Shown one piece after another: positions 35,981 through 45,360 of a DNA stretch of 64,000 nucleotides. The translations under genes were made by a program, and so were the position numbers. Every line of letters begins with the position of its first letter. The first letter of the stretch is position 1. The stretch covers positions 62,001 to 126,000 of the forward strand of contig NKIY01000006.1 of NCBI GenBank assembly GCA_002256345.1, given 5' to 3'. This stretch comes from Bradyrhizobiaceae bacterium PARB1 (lineage in GTDB: Bacteria; Pseudomonadota; Alphaproteobacteria; Rhizobiales; Xanthobacteraceae). The notes under the pieces are model-generated. The model did not search any database. It was not told the origin of the DNA and worked only from the letters and a program-made list of their open reading frames with translations.

Positions 35981-37278
35981 GCGGCCACTCCCTTGGCACG
36001 GGCTTCGGTGAGGGCATCGTCCCAGCGCGCGGCGATCATCTTCCATGTCTTGCGCGCAACGAAGGCGCCGACGACCAGCAGCACGGCTGCGATCGCCCAG
36101 ACGCCGCGATTCTCCGCGTCGAACGGAATGCCGAAGGCCTTGATGTGGGAATCGCCACCCGCATGAACCATGTGGAATACGATGACCTCGACCGACAGGA
36201 TGAATCCGATCAGCATGGCCAGCGTTGGCAAAAACGCGATCAGATAGCCCGGGAGCACGCGGCCGATCGTGCCAGCCTTGATCAGCGGCCAATGCATCAT
36301 CAACAGGCCCGTGAGGCCGCCCGGCGCGAACATCACGACGGCGATGAAGATCAGTCCGAAATAGAGCTGCCAGACCTGCGTGAGATCGGAGAGCCCCAGC
36401 GACAGCAGTGTCACGAAGATGGCGCCGACGATCGGGCCAATGAAGAAGCCGACGCCGCCGATATAGGTGGCGAACAATACAGTGCCGGACTGCACCGCGC
36501 CGAGATAGGCGGAGTTCGCGATCTCGAAATTGATCGCTGCCAGCGCGCCCGCAATGCCGGCGAAGAAGCCGGAGAAGCAGAAGGCGATATAGCGCACCAC
36601 ATGCGGATCGTAGCCAACGAACTGCACGCGTTCGGGATTGTCGCGCACGGCGTTGCACATGCGCCCGAGCGGCGTGCGGGTAAGGGCATACATGGCGATC
36701 ACGGCGATCAGCGTCCATGCTGCCACCAGATAATAGATCTGGATCTGGGGCCCAAAGCTCCAGTCGAACAGCCGGAACACCTTTGTGCGATTGGCTGAGA
36801 CGCCAGCCTCGCCGCCGAAGAAGGTGCGCAGGATCAACGCCGACGAGGCTACGAGTTCGGCCACGCCGAGCGAGATCATCGCAAAGGCGGTGCCGGAGCG
36901 TTTGGTCGAAACCCAGCCGAGCAGCATCGCGAAGACGAGCCCCGCGGCGCCGCCGATCAGCGGCACCAGCGGCAGAGGGATGGCAAACTTGTTCTTGGCG
37001 ATGATGTTGATGGCATGGATCGCGAGGAATCCGCCAAGTCCGTAATAGACCGCGTGGCCGAAGGACAGCATGCCCGTCTGGCCGAGCAGGATATTGTAGG
37101 ACAGCGAGAAGATGATCGAGATACCGATCAGGCTGAAGGTGGTCAGCGATCCGCCCGAGGAAAAGATCTTCGGCAGGATCACCAGCGCAGCGGCGGCGAT
37201 GATCCATACACCGTAGAATTTCAGCCGTTCGGAGGCAGATGGCGCGGGCGGCGCAATAGTCATGACGGCGTCGCTCAT
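35977..37278 (-). CDS. livM: Liv-type ABC permease LivM, operon B
   Basis: Inner-membrane permease of 433 residues, longer than the usual ~330-360. ISIIFSLSYNILLGQTGMLSFGHAVYYGLGGF is the LivM signature, and GRMCNAVRDNPERVQFVGYDPHVVRYIAF the ATPase-contact loop. The extra length is a C-terminal extension with two further hydrophobic segments and a charged tail (ARKTWKMIAARWDDALTEARAKG). It overlaps livH and livG by 4 bp each. Confidence 0.92.
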   Translation of the reverse strand: MSDAVMTIAPPAPSASERLKFYGVWIIAAAALVILPKIFSSGGSLTTFSLIGISIIFSLSYNILLGQTGMLSFGHAVYYGLGGFLAIHAINIIAKNKFAIPLPLVPLIGGAAGLVFAMLLGWVSTKRSGTAFAMISLGVAELVASSALILRTFFGGEAGVSANRTKVFRLFDWSFGPQIQIYYLVAAWTLIAVIAMYALTRTPLGRMCNAVRDNPERVQFVGYDPHVVRYIAFCFSGFFAGIAGALAAINFEIANSAYLGAVQSGTVLFATYIGGVGFFIGPIVGAIFVTLLSLGLSDLTQVWQLYFGLIFIAVVMFAPGGLTGLLMMHWPLIKAGTIGRVLPGYLIAFLPTLAMLIGFILSVEVIVFHMVHAGGDSHIKAFGIPFDAENRGVWAIAAVLLVVGAFVARKTWKMIAARWDDALTEARAKGVAA

Positions 37279-38222
37279 GTTTCGCGCGTTCCCAAAAGGC
37301 CCATCGGGCGGAACATCAGGATTAGCACCAGCAGCACATAGGGCATGATCGGCGCGATCTGGGCGATGGTCACGTTCCAGATGTCGGACAGCCAGGTGGC
37401 GGCAAGATCAGGGCTCAGCGGCCCGAAAGCGCCGGCGAGCGAGCCGTTCATCGAGACGGCGAAGGTCTGCACGAGGCCGATCAGCAAGGAGGCGATGAAG
37501 GCGCCGGGCAGCGAGCCGAGGCCGCCGACGACGACCACCACGAACAGGATCGGTCCGAGCAGGCCCGCCATGTTGGATTGCGTCACCAGCGCGGGTCCCG
37601 CGATCACGCCGGCGACGGCGGCAAGCGCGGTGCCGACGCCGAACACCAGCATGAAGATGCGCCCGACATTGTGGCCGAGATGGCCGACCATATGCGGATG
37701 GGTGAGAGCGGCCTGCACGATCAGGCCGACGCGGGTCTTCTTCAGCACAATCAGCAGGCCGACGAAGATCAGGATCGAGATCACCAGCATGAAGATCTTG
37801 AAGGCGGGGTAGTTGGTGGAGAACAGCGTGAAGGCCGGGAAGTCCAGCAGCGCCGGCACGCGGAAATCGACCGGGCTCTTGCCCCAGACGATCTGGACGA
37901 CTTCCTCGATGGCGAAGGCCAGACCGAAGGTGAACAGCAATTCCGGTACGTGGCCATATTTGTGGACCTGACGCAGCCCGTAGCGCTCGACCATCGCGCC
38001 GAGCGCGCCGGCCAGCAACGGCGCGATGATCAGAGCCGGCCAGAAGCCGAACCATTTACTGATCTGGAAACCGAAGAATGCGCCAAGCATGTAGAAGCTG
38101 GCGTGGGCGAAATTCAGCACGCCGAGCATGCTGAAGATCACCGTCAGGCCCGAGGCCATCAGGAACAGCAGCATGCCGAACAGAATGCCGTTCAGCGTGG
38201 AAATGACGATGAGTTCGAGCAC
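37275..38222 (-). CDS. livH: Liv-type ABC permease LivH, operon B
   Basis: Inner-membrane permease of 315 residues. STLNGILFGMLLFLMASGLTVIFSMLGVLNFAHASFYMLGAFFG is the LivH opening; KKTRVGLIVQAALTHPHMVGHLG is the ATPase-contact loop and VVVVGGLGSLPGAFIAS the late conserved span. It overlaps livM by 4 bp. Between it and the binding-protein gene lies a palindromic repeat (38270-38376). Confidence 0.93.
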   Translation of the reverse strand: MLELIVISTLNGILFGMLLFLMASGLTVIFSMLGVLNFAHASFYMLGAFFGFQISKWFGFWPALIIAPLLAGALGAMVERYGLRQVHKYGHVPELLFTFGLAFAIEEVVQIVWGKSPVDFRVPALLDFPAFTLFSTNYPAFKIFMLVISILIFVGLLIVLKKTRVGLIVQAALTHPHMVGHLGHNVGRIFMLVFGVGTALAAVAGVIAGPALVTQSNMAGLLGPILFVVVVVGGLGSLPGAFIASLLIGLVQTFAVSMNGSLAGAFGPLSPDLAATWLSDIWNVTIAQIAPIMPYVLLVLILMFRPMGLLGTRET

Positions 38223-38269
38223 GAAGGACCTCGAGAGGTATTTGCCTTAGTGCGTGCAACCGATCCGCT

Positions 38270-38376
38270 GTCATGGCCGGGCTAAAGCGCGAAGCGCGGC
38301 TTCGCTGGATAACCCGGCCATCCATCTTTCGATTGCGCCGCTTTAGATGGATGCCCGGGTCAAGCCCGGGCATGAC
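38270..38376. repeat. Palindromic intergenic element, copy 1
   Basis: Begins GTCATGGCCGGG and ends GCCCGGGCATGAC, with two internal hairpins: a left arm pair CATGGCCGGG / CCCGGCCATCCA whose loop holds the extra stem GCGAAGC-GCGGCTTCGC, and a right arm GATGCCCGGGTCAAGCCCGGGCAT. The same element occurs at 62522-62625 in the opposite orientation. It separates the operon B binding-protein gene from livH. Confidence 0.85.
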
Positions 38377-38413
38377 GGAGGGTACAGAAACTCCGCCACC
38401 TAACCGAAGCCGC

Positions 38414-39661
38414 TTACGGCCGCTCCATCTTGCAGGTGGTGGGCAGCACCGTATCCTTGGTGTCCACCTTCGCGGCGAGCTTCCAGCCCCAGCCGGTGTT
38501 CTCCTCGTCGAAGGGCTCCTTCTCGCTGCGTTCGCCGAAGGACGAGATGTAGATCGGCTGGAAGAACTGATGGTCGTCCTTGCGCATGAAACCTTCGCCG
38601 CCGTTGAAGACTTCGAATTTCATGCCTTCCAGTGCCTGCGCGACCTTCACCGGTTCAAGCGACTTCGCTTTCTCGGCGGCGGCTGCAAACATCCGCATTT
38701 CGTTCACCGCGCGCGGATACCACAGGCCGAGATTGACCTTGGCGCGGAAGGCCTTTTCGAAATCCATCGAGGCCTTGTGGTCGATATTGGCAAAACCTTC
38801 GGTGATCTGGAACACCTGATGGTTCAGGCCGGTCTGCTTGATGGCGGTGGGGCCGCCGGCACCGCCGGCGTAATAGGTGTACCAGCCCACTTTGAGCCCG
38901 GCATCAGCCGCGGCCTTCAGCAGCAGCGCGATATCCTGGCCCCAGTTGCCGGTGATGACGGTATCTGCACCCGATGCCTTGATCTTGGCGATATAGGGCG
39001 CGAAGTCGGTGATCTTCAGCAGCGGATGCAACTCGTCGCCGACGATCTCGATATCGGCGCGCTTGGTCTTGAGCATGGCACGCGCCTGGGTGCGCACGGA
39101 CTGGCCGAACGAGTAGTCCTGGTTGATCAGGTACACTTTCTTGATGCTCGGCGTCGTCTTCATATAGTTGGTCAGCGCTTCCATCTTGATGTCGGAATTC
39201 GCGTCCCAGCGGAAATGAGCGAAGGTGCACTTTTCATTGGTGAGGACCGGATCGACCGCGGCATAGTTGAAGTAGAGGACTTCCTTGCCGGGATTACGAT
39301 CGTTGTACTTGCTCACGAAGTCGGCCAGCGCGCCGCCGACGGAGGAACCGTTGCCCTGGGTGATGTAGCGCACGCCCGAGTCGATGGCCTTCTGCGCCTG
39401 GATCAGGCTTTCCTGCGGATTGGTCTTGTTGTCGAGCCCGACGATCTCGACCTTCTTGCCGAGAATGCCGCCCTTGGCGTTGAGCTCCTCGGCCAGGAAC
39501 TGGAAGGTCTTCAACCCGCCTTCGCCGACGCTGGCGCCGCCGCCCGAAAGCGGATCGATGTAGCCGATCTTGACGGTTTCCTGCGCCATTGCGGCGGTGC
39601 CGAACAGCGGCAGTGCGAGCGATGCGCCGATGGCGAATTTGATGAGTGCCCGTTTATGCAT
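38414..39661 (-). CDS. Liv-type ABC substrate-binding protein, operon B
   Basis: Periplasmic binding protein of 415 residues. Signal peptide MHKRALIKFAIGASLALPLFG...AMAQ, then TVKIGYIDPLSGGGASVGEGGLKTFQ, the standard opening of HAAT binding proteins. The start is the ATG at 39661, with GGGAGA a few bases upstream; the frame runs on to 39802 but those residues are not secreted-protein-like. First gene of operon B, its product delivering ligand to the livHMGF complex downstream. Confidence 0.92.
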   Translation of the reverse strand: MHKRALIKFAIGASLALPLFGTAAMAQETVKIGYIDPLSGGGASVGEGGLKTFQFLAEELNAKGGILGKKVEIVGLDNKTNPQESLIQAQKAIDSGVRYITQGNGSSVGGALADFVSKYNDRNPGKEVLYFNYAAVDPVLTNEKCTFAHFRWDANSDIKMEALTNYMKTTPSIKKVYLINQDYSFGQSVRTQARAMLKTKRADIEIVGDELHPLLKITDFAPYIAKIKASGADTVITGNWGQDIALLLKAAADAGLKVGWYTYYAGGAGGPTAIKQTGLNHQVFQITEGFANIDHKASMDFEKAFRAKVNLGLWYPRAVNEMRMFAAAAEKAKSLEPVKVAQALEGMKFEVFNGGEGFMRKDDHQFFQPIYISSFGERSEKEPFDEENTGWGWKLAAKVDTKDTVLPTTCKMERP

Positions 39662-39801
39662 GCATTTTCTCCCTGAATCTTGGCTAGTCATGACCGTTCT
39701 TTCCAGCGCCGAATCTTTGCCGATCCGTCCGCTGGCGGTTCTTGGCGACGAGTGTGAGCGAATGCAGCAGAGGCTGCAACCATTACTTCGTCGTACGCAC
39801 A

Positions 39802-42246
39802 TTACTTCGCGGGTGCGGTCGCTTTCGCCTTTTTCGACGTCGCCGTGTCGCCGATAATTTCCGCGTGGCGCAATTCGGAAATCTCGCCGTCACCGAGGCC
39901 GAGCACCTCGCGCAACACCTCCTCATTGTGCTGGCCCAGCGTCGGCGCCAGCCGGGTGATTGCATAGGGCGCGCGGGAAGTGCCTTCCCGATAGGCAACC
40001 GACGGCAGCAAATGAGGGCCCATGAAGCGGCGCGTCCTTGGCTGCCAGTGGCCGGTGGAGAGCAGATGGGGATCGCCGGCCATGTCCATCGGCAGCCGCG
40101 CGGTGCCGGCGGGAACGCCGGCATCCTGCAGGGCATTCATGGCGAGTTCGGCGCGCACCGTCATGGTCCAGTGCCGGATCGCCACTTCGATCCGATCTTC
40201 ATCGGCGCGGCGGCCTTCGGCGGTGGCGAGCGCAGCGTCCTGCGCCAGGTCGGGCCGATGGATGACCTTGCAGAGCGCCTGCCATTCCTCGTCGCTCCGC
40301 ACCGCAATCGTGAGCCACTGATCCTCGCCGATACAGGGAAAACAGCCATGCGGCACAAAGCGCGGATGGCGGTTGCCGAGCCGGGGGCCGATGGTGCCAT
40401 TGATGGATTGCTCGATCACTGACGGTGCCACCATGGGCAGCAGAGCTTCGGTGGCGCTGAGGTCGATATGCTGGCCTTCACCGGTGCGCTTCTGATGCAT
40501 GAAGCCGATCATCAGCGCCGCCGCGGCGCTGACCCCGCCATAGGGATCGCCGAGCGCGGTATGCACCATGGTCGGCGGATCACCTTCGCGGCCAGTGACG
40601 GAGGGCAGGCCTGATGCCTGTTCCAGCGTCGAGCCATAGGCGCGCACGCCGCTCCATGCGCCGGTCATGCCGAAGGCCGGCATAGTCACGACGATGAGGC
40701 GTGGATTGAGCTTGCGCATAGAGTCCGGGTCTAGCCCGAGCCGCGGCATCACGTCGGCTGCGTAGTTATCGATCACCGCATCCGCGCCTTCGATCAGCCG
40801 CTTCAGCAGGGCAAGGCCCTTGGGTTGCGTGAGATCCAGCGTGATGCCGCGCTTGTTGCGGTTCATCTGCTGAAACCAGTAGACCTTCTCGTAGGTGCGT
40901 TCGGGATGATAAGGCCCGCGCGGATCGGTGCCGCGGAACCAGTCGGGATACTGGCACGATTCCACCTTGATCACGTCAGCGCCGAGATCGCCCATCTGGC
41001 GCGTTGCCGTCGGGCCGGCCCAGCCCATGGTGAGATCGACGATCCGCAGGCCTTTCAAAGGCAACGGATCGTCGGAAGTCGCTTGCCGGGTCGCGATGCG
41101 GTCGCGTGACTTGAAGTTTGCGAAGTCATCACTGCCGGCGAGGGGCGCTTTGCCATTCGCGATCGGCGGCGAGCCCGTGAGATACTGCGGCAGCACCGGC
41201 GCCTCGAACGATCCGCTGCCGATCCGCACTTCGGCGAAGGCGCCGCGCTCGCGATAGTAAGGCTGGCGCAGCAGCTCTTCCATGCTCGGCACCACAGCGA
41301 GCGGGATGCGCAGCTCGATGCCTTTCTCGAACCAGTATTCGGCATTCTGTTGCAGCAGGATCGGCTGGAAGATTGCCGCAAGCTCGGCCGAATTGATCGA
41401 GCGGACGAGGCCGTCGGTGAATCTGGTTTCCCTCTCCAGCTCGGGCAGGCCGAGCATCCCGCAAAACGCCGCCCACTGGGCCGGGGTCACCACGGTGACG
41501 CCGAGCCAACCGTCCTTGGTCGGAAAATTGCCGACGGGATAACCGCGGCCGAAACGATTAAGTGCCGTGCGCGGGCGCGTGAAGCCGGTCTCCAATGCGA
41601 GGCCGGTGTCGAATTCGCTGATATGCAGCATCGCCGCATGGGCGCTCACGGCAAAGCGTCGGGCGCAACGCCTGCGATCATAGAGGCCGGCCAGGGTCGG
41701 AATGAAAGCGGTGAGGGCGGTCATGACGGAGATCTGCCCGTCGCCCGGCAGCACCGGCGGCCCTTCCTTGCTGCCGACCATTTTCACGCAGCCGGCAAGG
41801 GCGCGACAGATGGCATCGGTGGCGTGGAAATCCGAATAGAGCCCATTCTCGCCGAACCATGAGATGGCGGTGATGGCGAGGCCGGGATTGTCCCGGCGCA
41901 GATCATCGTGATTGAGCAGCGATGTGGGAATGATCGACGGTGGCCGCGCGTCGAGCAGCAGATCGCAGCTCTTCAGCAGCTTCTTGATGGCGGCGATATC
42001 CGCAGCACTTTCGAGATCGGCGATGACGCTGTGCTTGTTGGTATTCAGCCAGGCGAAAACGCCGCTCTCGCTTTGGCCATTTCCGGCGTCAACCAGTGGT
42101 GCATGTCGCCGCATCGGATCGCCGCCATGAGGCTCGATCTTGATGACCTCGGCACCGAAATCGGAAAACAGCTTGCCGCAGTAATCCAGCTGATCGCCGG
42201 ATCCAATTTCCACCACGCGCAAATCCGATAGCGGCCGTTCCGACAT
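39802..42246 (-). CDS. Double-length family III CoA-transferase (CaiB/BaiF)
   Basis: An 814-residue protein made of two CaiB/BaiF-type modules. The first opens with LSDLRVVEIGSGDQLDYCGKLF, the second at about residue 400 with LKGLRIVDLTMGWAGPTATRQMGDLGADVIKVE. The second half keeps the typical GDPYGGVSAAAALMIGF stretch with the catalytic-type Asp, while the first half has PGDGQISVMTALTAF at the matching place. Family III enzymes move CoA between carboxylic acids; with importer operon B downstream, an imported acid is a plausible substrate. The first half may be structural; both CoA-transfer and racemase roles are possible. Confidence 0.87.
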   Translation of the reverse strand: MSERPLSDLRVVEIGSGDQLDYCGKLFSDFGAEVIKIEPHGGDPMRRHAPLVDAGNGQSESGVFAWLNTNKHSVIADLESAADIAAIKKLLKSCDLLLDARPPSIIPTSLLNHDDLRRDNPGLAITAISWFGENGLYSDFHATDAICRALAGCVKMVGSKEGPPVLPGDGQISVMTALTAFIPTLAGLYDRRRCARRFAVSAHAAMLHISEFDTGLALETGFTRPRTALNRFGRGYPVGNFPTKDGWLGVTVVTPAQWAAFCGMLGLPELERETRFTDGLVRSINSAELAAIFQPILLQQNAEYWFEKGIELRIPLAVVPSMEELLRQPYYRERGAFAEVRIGSGSFEAPVLPQYLTGSPPIANGKAPLAGSDDFANFKSRDRIATRQATSDDPLPLKGLRIVDLTMGWAGPTATRQMGDLGADVIKVESCQYPDWFRGTDPRGPYHPERTYEKVYWFQQMNRNKRGITLDLTQPKGLALLKRLIEGADAVIDNYAADVMPRLGLDPDSMRKLNPRLIVVTMPAFGMTGAWSGVRAYGSTLEQASGLPSVTGREGDPPTMVHTALGDPYGGVSAAAALMIGFMHQKRTGEGQHIDLSATEALLPMVAPSVIEQSINGTIGPRLGNRHPRFVPHGCFPCIGEDQWLTIAVRSDEEWQALCKVIHRPDLAQDAALATAEGRRADEDRIEVAIRHWTMTVRAELAMNALQDAGVPAGTARLPMDMAGDPHLLSTGHWQPRTRRFMGPHLLPSVAYREGTSRAPYAITRLAPTLGQHNEEVLREVLGLGDGEISELRHAEIIGDTATSKKAKATAPAK

Positions 42247-42310
42247 TGCAATTCCACCCGTTGTTCTTTTTATGAACGGGCATCATGTCGGGCTCAGCCG
42301 ATGCGTCAAG

Positions 42311-43141
42311 TCAGCTTGCAGGATTGCGCGCAAGCGCCACGGACATGGCGGAGATCAGCGGTCGCATGAAGAATGCGTCCTCGGCCGGTGTGATCGATGC
42401 AGTGAAGCCATAGGCCTGCAATTCATCGGAGACGACGGGGCCCACCGACGCAATCGGTGTCTTCGCAAGTGCGTTGCGCAATTGCTCCTCGCGTCCATGC
42501 GCACGCGCGGCATCGACGAGACGTCGTACCTGACCCGAACTCGTCAACGCGATCGCATCGACGTGCCCTGCCTCCATCTCGTCGATGGCCGCGAGGATGT
42601 TGGTATCGGCCGCCTTGGAATCGTAAACATAAGGCGACACGGTATCGACAACGGCGCCCTGCGCCGCGATGGCGCCGATCAGCGCGGAGTGATCCTTCTC
42701 CGGATAGAGCTGCAGCCCGACCCGGCGGCCTTTCAGGTCGTATTGCGCCAGCATCTCGGCGATGCCTTCCGAGGTCGGCTTCTCGGTGGTGACGTCCGGG
42801 GCGAGGCCGATCTCGCGCAGCGCCTTGCCGGGCTTCGGCCCGCGCGCAAATTTGCGCGATTTGCCGATTGCCTCAACTATCTCTGTGTCGCCGCCGTGTT
42901 GCCGCACCACTTTGAGGATGCGCCGGAGGCCTTCGCCGGTCATTAAGACCAGATCATCGAAGGGGTTAGCGGTGAAACGGGCGATCCAGTCCAAAACCGG
43001 TTTCTGGTCCGGAACGTCCTCGATGGTGAACATCGGACATTGCAGGACATCCGCGCCTTTCTCCTTGAGAAGTCTGGAGAATTGGGCCTCTTCGCGGGTT
43101 TCCAGGATCAGGATGCGGGTGCCGTCCAGTCGTTCAGCCAT
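42311..43141 (-). CDS. Uroporphyrinogen-III synthase family protein
   Basis: A 276-residue protein with the HemD fold: GTRILILETREEAQFSRLLKEKG at the start, LVLMTGEGLRRIL, LKGRRVGLQLYPEKDHSALIGAIAAQGAVVD in the second lobe, DAIALTSSGQVRRLVD, and PIASVGPVVSDELQAYG near the end (all typical HemD landmarks). It would close the tetrapyrrole ring by converting hydroxymethylbilane to uroporphyrinogen III. It stands apart from other heme genes, so it could be a second copy or a regulator-like paralogue; divergent from purU. Confidence 0.78.
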   Translation of the reverse strand: MAERLDGTRILILETREEAQFSRLLKEKGADVLQCPMFTIEDVPDQKPVLDWIARFTANPFDDLVLMTGEGLRRILKVVRQHGGDTEIVEAIGKSRKFARGPKPGKALREIGLAPDVTTEKPTSEGIAEMLAQYDLKGRRVGLQLYPEKDHSALIGAIAAQGAVVDTVSPYVYDSKAADTNILAAIDEMEAGHVDAIALTSSGQVRRLVDAARAHGREEQLRNALAKTPIASVGPVVSDELQAYGFTASITPAEDAFFMRPLISAMSVALARNPAS

Positions 43142-43258
43142 CGTGGCATCCTTTCATTGACTGCCTCATATTGCAGCGCGCAATTGGATTGGCGCAAGAC
43201 CGGACGGGATGATAGAGGAGGGCAAAATTTCCTCTGAATCTCAAGCCCGTAGCCCAGC

Positions 43259-44119
43259 ATGTCGCATCATTTCGTCCTTACCCTGTCGTGCCCGGATCGT
43301 CCCGGCATCGTCTCCGCTGTCTCGACCTTTCTCGCCCATAACGGCCAGAACATCGTCGATGCCCAGCAATTCAACGAGAACGAGACCGGCGTGTTCTTCA
43401 TGCGCGTGGTGTTCAACGCCGCCGATGTGAATGTGGAGCTGAACTCGCTGCAAACCGGCTTCGGCGCCATCGCCGAGCGCTTCAAGATGGCCTGGCTGAT
43501 GCGCGATCAGGATACGAAGCGTCGCGTCATGATCCTGGCTTCGAAGTCCGATCATTGTCTCGTCGATCTGCTCTATCGCTGGCGCACCGGCGAACTCGAA
43601 ATGATCCCGACCGCCATCGTCTCGAACCATCCGCGCGAGACCTATAACGGTATCGATTTCGGCGACATCCCGTTCCATCATCTGCCGATCACCAAGGAAA
43701 CCAAGCGCGAGCAGGAATCCGCGATCTGGGATCTGGTGAACGAGACGAAGTCCGAGCTCGTTGTGCTCGCGCGCTACATGCAGATTCTCTCGGACGACAT
43801 GTCGGCCAAGCTGTCCGGCAAGTGCATCAACATCCACCACTCGTTCCTGCCGGGCTTCAAGGGCGCGCGGCCCTATCATCAGGCCCATGAGCGCGGCGTG
43901 AAACTCATCGGTGCGACGGCGCACTATGTCACCAGCGATCTCGACGAAGGCCCGATCATCGAGCAGGACGTCGAGCGCATCAGCCATCGCGACTCGCCAG
44001 AAGACCTTGTCCGCAAGGGTCGCGACATCGAGCGCCGCGTACTCGCCCGCGCCGTACGCTATCATCTGGAAGATCGCGTCATCCTCAACGGCAAGAAGAC
44101 GGTGGTGTTCACGAACTAA
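43259..44119 (+). CDS. purU: Formyltetrahydrofolate deformylase
   Basis: Hydrolyses 10-formyl-THF to formate and THF, balancing one-carbon pools. The N-terminal ACT domain ([26 protein letters not shown]) is the regulatory part; the C-terminal formyltransferase-like domain has [16 protein letters not shown] and [19 protein letters not shown] with the catalytic Asn-His-Asp set. 286 residues, family-typical. Starts at ATG 43259; no other folate gene is adjacent. Confidence 0.96.
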   Translation: MSHHFVLTLSCPDRPGIVSAVSTFLAHNGQNIVDAQQFNENETGVFFMRVVFNAADVNVELNSLQTGFGAIAERFKMAWLMRDQDTKRRVMILASKSDHCLVDLLYRWRTGELEMIPTAIVSNHPRETYNGIDFGDIPFHHLPITKETKREQESAIWDLVNETKSELVVLARYMQILSDDMSAKLSGKCINIHHSFLPGFKGARPYHQAHERGVKLIGATAHYVTSDLDEGPIIEQDVERISHRDSPEDLVRKGRDIERRVLARAVRYHLEDRVILNGKKTVVFTN

Positions 44120-44132
44120 CAAAGCTCTGATT

Positions 44133-44219
44133 GTCATCGCCCGGCTTCAACTGGGCGATCCGGTAAACTCATATACAGCGATGTGTACTAGGTCATCCGG
44201 TACAGCCCGGGGACGACAT
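44133..44219. repeat. Degenerate palindromic intergenic repeat
   Basis: After purU, ATCGCCC (44136-44142) and GGGCGAT (44153-44159) form a hairpin, and a second part reads GGTCATCCGGTACAGCCCGG. The pieces resemble the CATCGCCCGG-type repeats common in Bradyrhizobium intergenic DNA. The first hairpin may also serve as the purU terminator. Confidence 0.45.
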
Positions 44220-44242
44220 GTGAGTGTCGGTAAATCCGCCTA

Positions 44243-44509
44243 TCAATGAATCGCGCTGGCCGATGGCGATGTCGACGGATCTGGGCCGCGCGTCGCTTCG
44301 CCCTGCGGGGTCTCGCGCTGCCTGACATAGGCATCGTATTCCGGCGTTCCCGGCCGCGGTGGTGCGCCCGCCGGGAGGCCGCCGGCCCAGGCCGGGATCA
44401 GGTCCGCCATGCCACCGGCCACGAACGAACTGATTGAACCGCAGCCGGACAGGCTGCAGGAGATCAGGACCAGGCCGAAAGCAGCGGCTACGCGGTGAAA
44501 GCTTGGCAT
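44243..44509 (-). CDS. Small putative lipoprotein
   Basis: An 88-residue protein with a lipoprotein signal: a hydrophobic stretch AAAFGLVLISCSLSGCGSI contains the lipobox LSGC with the lipidation Cys at residue 23. The mature part is short, Pro/Gly-rich, with PPRPGTPEYDAYVRQRET, and has no recognised domain. It probably sits on the inner leaflet of the outer membrane. It lies alone between purU and the MarR gene; function not recognised. Confidence 0.7.
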   Translation of the reverse strand: MPSFHRVAAAFGLVLISCSLSGCGSISSFVAGGMADLIPAWAGGLPAGAPPRPGTPEYDAYVRQRETPQGEATRGPDPSTSPSASAIH

Positions 44510-44657
44510 CGGGGCATCATCGAGAGGTGAGGTGGGTGAACGCTCACCAATATGGGGCCATTTCCGGAAAGTTGAAGGTACCCCAAACGGGACAACGCAA
44601 CTTTTGCTTCGGGAGGATTGCCCGCGACCCGTTGGCCAATCCGCCTTACGGCCGTTT

Positions 44658-45155
44658 CTACGGCTTCTTTTTCGCCGGCTTCCTCACCTGCACGGCGTTC
44701 ACCGCCGGTGTCTGCGCGAGCAGCCGGCGCAGCAGGTCGATCAGCACTTCGACCTCCTCCGGCTTGAGGCAGCCGAGCAGCACGCCTTCACGGTCCAGCG
44801 CCAGTTCGATGATACGGTCATGGAGCGACCGGCCGGCCTTGGTCATCACGATGATGCGCTTGCCGTCGCCCTGATCGACCACCGTGACATTGCCGCCATC
44901 CGCCAGCGATTTCAGGGTTCGGCTGACCAGCCCCTTGTCGAGGTCGAAATACTGGCAGATCTGCTGTGCGGTGCACGCGTCCTCGCTGGCGAGCTTGGAC
45001 AGGATGCGCCATTCAGTTACGCCGACGCCGAATTCGCGCCGATAGGCGCTCGATGCCCCGCCGGCCAGTTTGTTGGCAAGGAAGTTGATCAGGGCGGGGA
45101 CGTATCGGGTGTGGTTGATGACCGGCTTCGTCATGCGACAGGCATTGCTCTGCAA
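44658..45155 (-). CDS. MarR-family transcription regulator
   Basis: A 165-residue winged-helix regulator. TEWRILSKLASEDACTAQQICQYFDLDKGLVSRTLKSLADGGNVTVVDQGDGKRIIVMTKAGRSL covers the helix-turn-helix and wing with the usual DxRxx-like pattern (here DGKR). The C-terminal tail is basic (RKPAKKKP). It is divergent from importer operon C, so regulation of that operon through the inverted repeat at 45261 is the simplest reading. Confidence 0.9.
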   Translation of the reverse strand: MQSNACRMTKPVINHTRYVPALINFLANKLAGGASSAYRREFGVGVTEWRILSKLASEDACTAQQICQYFDLDKGLVSRTLKSLADGGNVTVVDQGDGKRIIVMTKAGRSLHDRIIELALDREGVLLGCLKPEEVEVLIDLLRRLLAQTPAVNAVQVRKPAKKKP

Positions 45156-45260
45156 CCTTCCAAAATGGCTCGCCGCGTGGCGCTGCTAGACTTTAGCAGT
45201 AGGCCGGGATGCGTCGGATTCACGCAGTTCACCGGATGACTGCTTATTGTCAAGGCGAGC

Positions 45261-45274
45261 GTTGACACGTCAAC
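45261..45274. promoter_or_regulatory. Candidate MarR operator overlapping a -35 box
   Basis: GTTGAC-AC-GTCAAC is a perfect inverted repeat of two 6-bp half-sites. It contains TTGACA (45262-45267), a consensus -35 hexamer on the plus strand; a weak TATCGC follows 17 bases later. A partial site TTGTCAA lies at 45247-45253. Position between the MarR gene and operon C fits an operator that would block the promoter when occupied. Confidence 0.6.
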
Positions 45275-45360
45275 ATCGCTTCGTTATCGCGGACCGACGT
45301 GGATGGGAACGACGATCTTCCGGCCGACAAGAGCCGACATCACGCATAGAGGAGGAGACG

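Noticed and set aside
35981-37207. Possible fusion protein extending livG of operon B
   Set aside because: The frame is open upstream, but the extra residues are another-frame reading of livM; the ATG at 35980 with the 4-bp overlap is the normal start.
38273-39676. 467-codon plus-strand frame
   Set aside because: Antisense to the operon B binding protein and running through the palindromic element; no start signal.
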